Part shown: piece by piece, positions 61,556-64,000 of the stretch | How positions within the stretch are numbered: position 1 is the first letter of the stretch | Layout: every line of letters begins with the position of its first letter | Assembly: GCA_963809695.1 (NCBI GenBank) | Contig: CAWEKI010000010.1 | Location: 1 to 64,000 of the forward strand | Length of the DNA stretch: 64,000 nt | Source: JAGDMJ01 sp963809695 | Lineage (GTDB): Bacteria; Bacteroidota; Ignavibacteria; UBA10030; UBA6906 | Reading direction: 5' to 3' | Position numbers and translations under genes: made by a program | The notes under the pieces: generated by a model | Told to the model about the DNA's origin: nothing | What the model saw: the letters and a program-made list of their open reading frames with translations, nothing else | Database searches by the model: none

Positions 61556-62506
61556 ATGACGTTCTCAATGACACGGCAAAGCATGATGCAAGGAACCGCA
61601 AAACATCTTTGCTCTTCGCTGGCAGGTTTTTGCCTGGTCTTCCTTGCGGCGGACGCACTCGCGCAAGATCTTGATCCGAGGGCGTACGCCAGCGTGCCGG
61701 TCGACATGACCTTCCTCTCCGTCGGCTTCTCCTACTCACATGGAGGTGTGGTGACGGACGCTACAGTGCCAATAGAGGATCTTCAGGCAACCGTCGGAAC
61801 ACCGTTGCTTGGCGTCGGGCGCACGTTTGGCTTGTTCGGCCAGACTGCTCAGGCATTCGTCGCGCTGCCATACAGCTGGGCCAAGGCATCGGCGCTCGTA
61901 ACGGGACAGCCACAGTCCATCAGCCGCTCGGGTCTCTCGGACATTCGGGTTCGGCTCTCGATGTTGCTGTGGGGCGCTCCGGCCAGGACGATAGAGGAAT
62001 TTGCCAACGCTCCGCATGAGACGATCCTGGGCGCGAGTCTGACTGTCGTCGTGCCGTCGGGGCAATACTTCCCTGAAAAACTGATCAACCTGGGGGCCAA
62101 CCGGTGGGCATTCAAGCCCGAGGTTGCATTGTCACACCCCTTCGGCGAAAAGTGGCTAGTGGATCTATACGCCGGTGTCTGGCTGTTCACCACCAACAAA
62201 TCCTTCTACCCGGGTACGGCAGTACGAACTCAGGATCCAATGGCGGCGTTCCAGGGTCACCTGAGCTACAACGTCCTGCCCACGCTATGGGCGGCATTCG
62301 ACATGACATTTTATGCCGGAGGCCGATCCACCCTGAACGGCTTGGGCAAGGATGATCGACAGAAGAACATGCGTTTCGGGGGAACGCTCGTCTTTCCGTT
62401 GGCGAAGCGGCACTCTATGAAGATCGGGTATAGCACGGGAGCCATTGTCCGGATCGGCGCGAATTTCACGACCTTGTCCGTAGGATGGCAGATGTCCATG
62501 TTTTAG
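61556..62506 (+). CDS. Outer-membrane transporter-like protein (Phenol_MetA_deg type)
   Basis: A 316-residue exported protein: signal peptide ending ADALAQ, then alternating strands of a barrel (TFLSVGFSYSHGG, TFGLFGQTAQAFVALPYSW, WLVDLYAGVWLFT, LWAAFDMTFYAGG) ending LSVGWQMSMF with a terminal Phe as in many outer-membrane proteins. This pattern matches the MetA-pathway phenol-degradation/transporter family. Substrate unknown. ATG 61568 is an alternative start. Confidence 0.75.
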   Translation: MTFSMTRQSMMQGTAKHLCSSLAGFCLVFLAADALAQDLDPRAYASVPVDMTFLSVGFSYSHGGVVTDATVPIEDLQATVGTPLLGVGRTFGLFGQTAQAFVALPYSWAKASALVTGQPQSISRSGLSDIRVRLSMLLWGAPARTIEEFANAPHETILGASLTVVVPSGQYFPEKLINLGANRWAFKPEVALSHPFGEKWLVDLYAGVWLFTTNKSFYPGTAVRTQDPMAAFQGHLSYNVLPTLWAAFDMTFYAGGRSTLNGLGKDDRQKNMRFGGTLVFPLAKRHSMKIGYSTGAIVRIGANFTTLSVGWQMSMF

Positions 62507-62518
62507 CAAAAAGAGTAG

Positions 62519-62710
62519 CTAGTAATTAGTTAGTGGTTGGTGGCTGTGGCGGATCGAGTTTACCAAACCGTGGAGCATCTTACCGACTTCGTCACAAAAG
62601 AGTTTTGTTTGCTGGCATTCGGTCTCTGAGAGAATCTTCAGTCGGATAGCCAGCTCGGGTTGGGCCTTCAATCCAAATTCCTCGTTCCTTGGAAAACCGC
62701 TGGTTACTGT
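62519..62710 (-). pseudogene. Relic of a four-helix-bundle protein (IVS/S23 type), internally deleted
   Basis: One frame reads TVTSGFPRNEEFGL, the N-terminal hallmark of the four-helix-bundle family (usually followed by TSQxRRAAxSIPxNIAEG), but then passes directly to a C-terminal helix (KAQPELAIRLKIL ... CDEVGKMLHGLVNSIR) and a QPLTNY end. The RRA/NIAEG middle and most helices are missing. A TGA blocks the frame at 62714. A decayed, collapsed copy. The remainder of 62507-62850 shows no other gene. Confidence 0.5.
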
Positions 62711-62850
62711 TCTTCAAAGACAAGATGCCGTCCCCAAGACTAGATATTGACCTTTTTCCAAGTCGCGTCTGGATTTCCAAATCTTCTGTCTGCTCCAAGT
62801 CCTTTTATCTTAATGCGTTACACTGCAATCGGTCGGGTTCCGCCGTTGGC

Positions 62851-64000
62851 ATGGATCTTGGACTGCTGAGAGGGGGGAAGAACGATTTAGAAAGCCCTCC
62901 GGATTGGATCACTTTGAAGGCTCTGGTCACGCCTATGCTGGACACACTCGTCGGGTATCAGAAGAGATGGCTGCGTCCGGATATCATCGCGGGGGTTACG
63001 ACAGCCGCCGTCATTATTCCCAAGGCCCTGGCCTACGCCACGGTGGCGGGAATGCCGGTACAAGTTGGAATGTACACTGCCTTCTTCCCGATGCTGATCT
63101 ACGTGCTGTTCGGCACGTCTCGTCCGCTTAGTGTCAGCACTACCGCGACGATCGCCGTCATTGTGGGCACCCAGCTCTCCCAAGTTGTGCCAGATGGCGA
63201 TCCCGCGTTGCTGGTGCAGGCCCTGGCAACGCTCACGTTCATGGTGGGAGGCATACTGCTCCTGGCGTCCTTGTTCCGCCTGGGGTTCCTCGCAAACTTC
63301 ATCTCAGAACCGGTGCTCATCGGCTTCAAAGGAGGGATCGGCCTGGTGATTGTGATGGACCAGCTCCCGAAGCTCCTGGGAGTGCACTTCGCGAAAGGAT
63401 CCTTCATCACCAACGTCGTTGGACTTGTGGGCCATCTCCCTGAGTTCTCGGGCCCCACCGTAGTCCTGGCGGCCATCACTGTTGCCGTCCTGGTAGTAAC
63501 AGAACGCCTTGCCCCGAAGGTGCCAGCCCCGCTCCTTGCAGTAGCCATCGGGATTGGTGGTGTTGCAATGTTCGGGTTGCACGATGTGGGCATTGCGACG
63601 ATCGGTCAGATTCCCAGCGGCTTCCCATCGATGACACTGCCTGATTTCTCTTTCGCGGCGCAGCTTTGGCCGGGAGCATTGGGCATCGCTCTAATGAGCT
63701 TCACCGAGACGATTGCCGCAGGAAGAGCGTTTTCGAAAAACGATGAGCCGGCTCCCCATCCAAATCAGGAGCTGCTTGCGACAGGCCTTGCAGGTGCTGG
63801 GGGCGCGTTGTTTGGGTCTCTCCCCCCAGGCGGCGGCACGTCACAAACTGCGGTGAACAGACGCGCCGGGGCACACACCCAGGTTGCGGAGATCGCTACT
63901 GCCGCGGTGGCGCTGACGACAATGTTATTCCTTGCCCCACTTCTCGGTCTCATGCCAGAGGCGACTCTGGCAGTGGTGGTTATCGTCTACTCCATTGGAC
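62851..64000 (+). CDS. SulP-family anion transporter, 3' end beyond window
   Basis: The open frame runs 383 residues to the window edge without a stop. Family motifs: RWLRPDIIAGVTTAAVIIPKALAYATVAGMP, split here as DIIAGVTTAAVIIPKALAYA and TVAGMPVQVGMYTAFFPML; then VSTTATIAV, FISEPVLIGFKGG and GSLPPGGGTSQTAVNRRAG. SulP proteins import sulfate, bicarbonate or other anions. The STAS domain should lie outside the window. ATG 62851 is the first start; ATG 62935 would remove 28 residues that precede the family region. Confidence 0.88.
   Translation, partial: MDLGLLRGGKNDLESPPDWITLKALVTPMLDTLVGYQKRWLRPDIIAGVTTAAVIIPKALAYATVAGMPVQVGMYTAFFPMLIYVLFGTSRPLSVSTTATIAVIVGTQLSQVVPDGDPALLVQALATLTFMVGGILLLASLFRLGFLANFISEPVLIGFKGGIGLVIVMDQLPKLLGVHFAKGSFITNVVGLVGHLPEFSGPTVVLAAITVAVLVVTERLAPKVPAPLLAVAIGIGGVAMFGLHDVGIATIGQIPSGFPSMTLPDFSFAAQLWPGALGIALMSFTETIAAGRAFSKNDEPAPHPNQELLATGLAGAGGALFGSLPPGGGTSQTAVNRRAGAHTQVAEIATAAVALTTMLFLAPLLGLMPEATLAVVVIVYSIG

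Noticed and set aside
1..64000. tRNA, rRNA, CRISPR arrays, transposases, phage or replication-origin genes
   Set aside because: Looked for conserved tRNA/rRNA segments, regular direct repeats and transposase/integrase motifs; none could be supported by eye.

Overview
The window looks like a metagenome-assembled contig made of two unlike parts. Bases 1 to about 6965 are very GC-rich and carry deltaproteobacterial (Desulfobacterota-like) genes: a heavily frameshifted polyketide/PUFA-synthase-like gene, an intact phosphopantetheinyl transferase, a patch of palindromic interspersed repeats, and two ABC-2 permeases with the tail of their ATPase. At about 6960-6970 the ATPase and an aldo/keto reductase are both cut at the same point. 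The rest has lower GC, and one protein ends in a type IX secretion (T9SS) sorting domain, which points to the Bacteroidota/Chlorobi/Ignavibacteria side of the FCB group. No rRNA, tRNA, transposase, phage gene or CRISPR array was seen.

Layout after the junction: a small oxidoreductase group (7.0-10.3 kb; reductase and cupin frameshifted); a relic HTH gene, GIY-YIG protein and large Ser/Thr kinase with TPRs (10.3-13.8 kb); secreted and outer-membrane proteins (14.1-20.3 kb); katG divergent from a TolC/adaptor/RND efflux operon (20.5-28.5 kb); a secreted cupin and a Spy-like protein (28.5-29.6 kb); a molybdenum-cofactor operon moaA, moaC-mog fusion, moeA, MOSC protein, TauE/SafE permease, truncated mobA (30.1-34.8 kb) behind a candidate Moco riboswitch and terminator; a sugar block with a GH63-type hydrolase, glucose dehydrogenase-like enzyme, a gnd relic and gpi (34.8-40.9 kb); a LysE exporter and GT87-like membrane enzyme; a sulfur block with a split YeeE/YedE transporter, two DsrE proteins and a TsdA-like cytochrome (43.9-47.1 kb); a histidine kinase/sigma-54 regulator pair divergent from a MacAB-like exporter with a candidate sigma-54 promoter and two long hairpins (47.2-54.6 kb); then envelope proteins, a GNAT enzyme, DUF2252 and DUF4239 proteins, an outer-membrane protein and the start of a SulP transporter cut by the window end.

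Likely working units are: efflux (TolC-adaptor-RND, translationally coupled by ATGA overlaps); Moco synthesis (moaA to TauE/SafE, also overlapping); thiosulfate uptake, carrier and oxidation (YeeE halves, DsrE, TsdA); and regulated export (kinase, sigma-54 activator, adaptor, ATPase, FtsX permease).

A recurring theme is decay. Relics of an HTH gene (two copies of its helix motif), a GH51 arabinofuranosidase, mobA, gnd, a four-helix-bundle protein and a short unknown protein lie between intact genes, with no mobile element next to them. Sequence reading alone cannot separate real deletion scars from assembly error at the 6.96 kb and 34.80 kb breaks.
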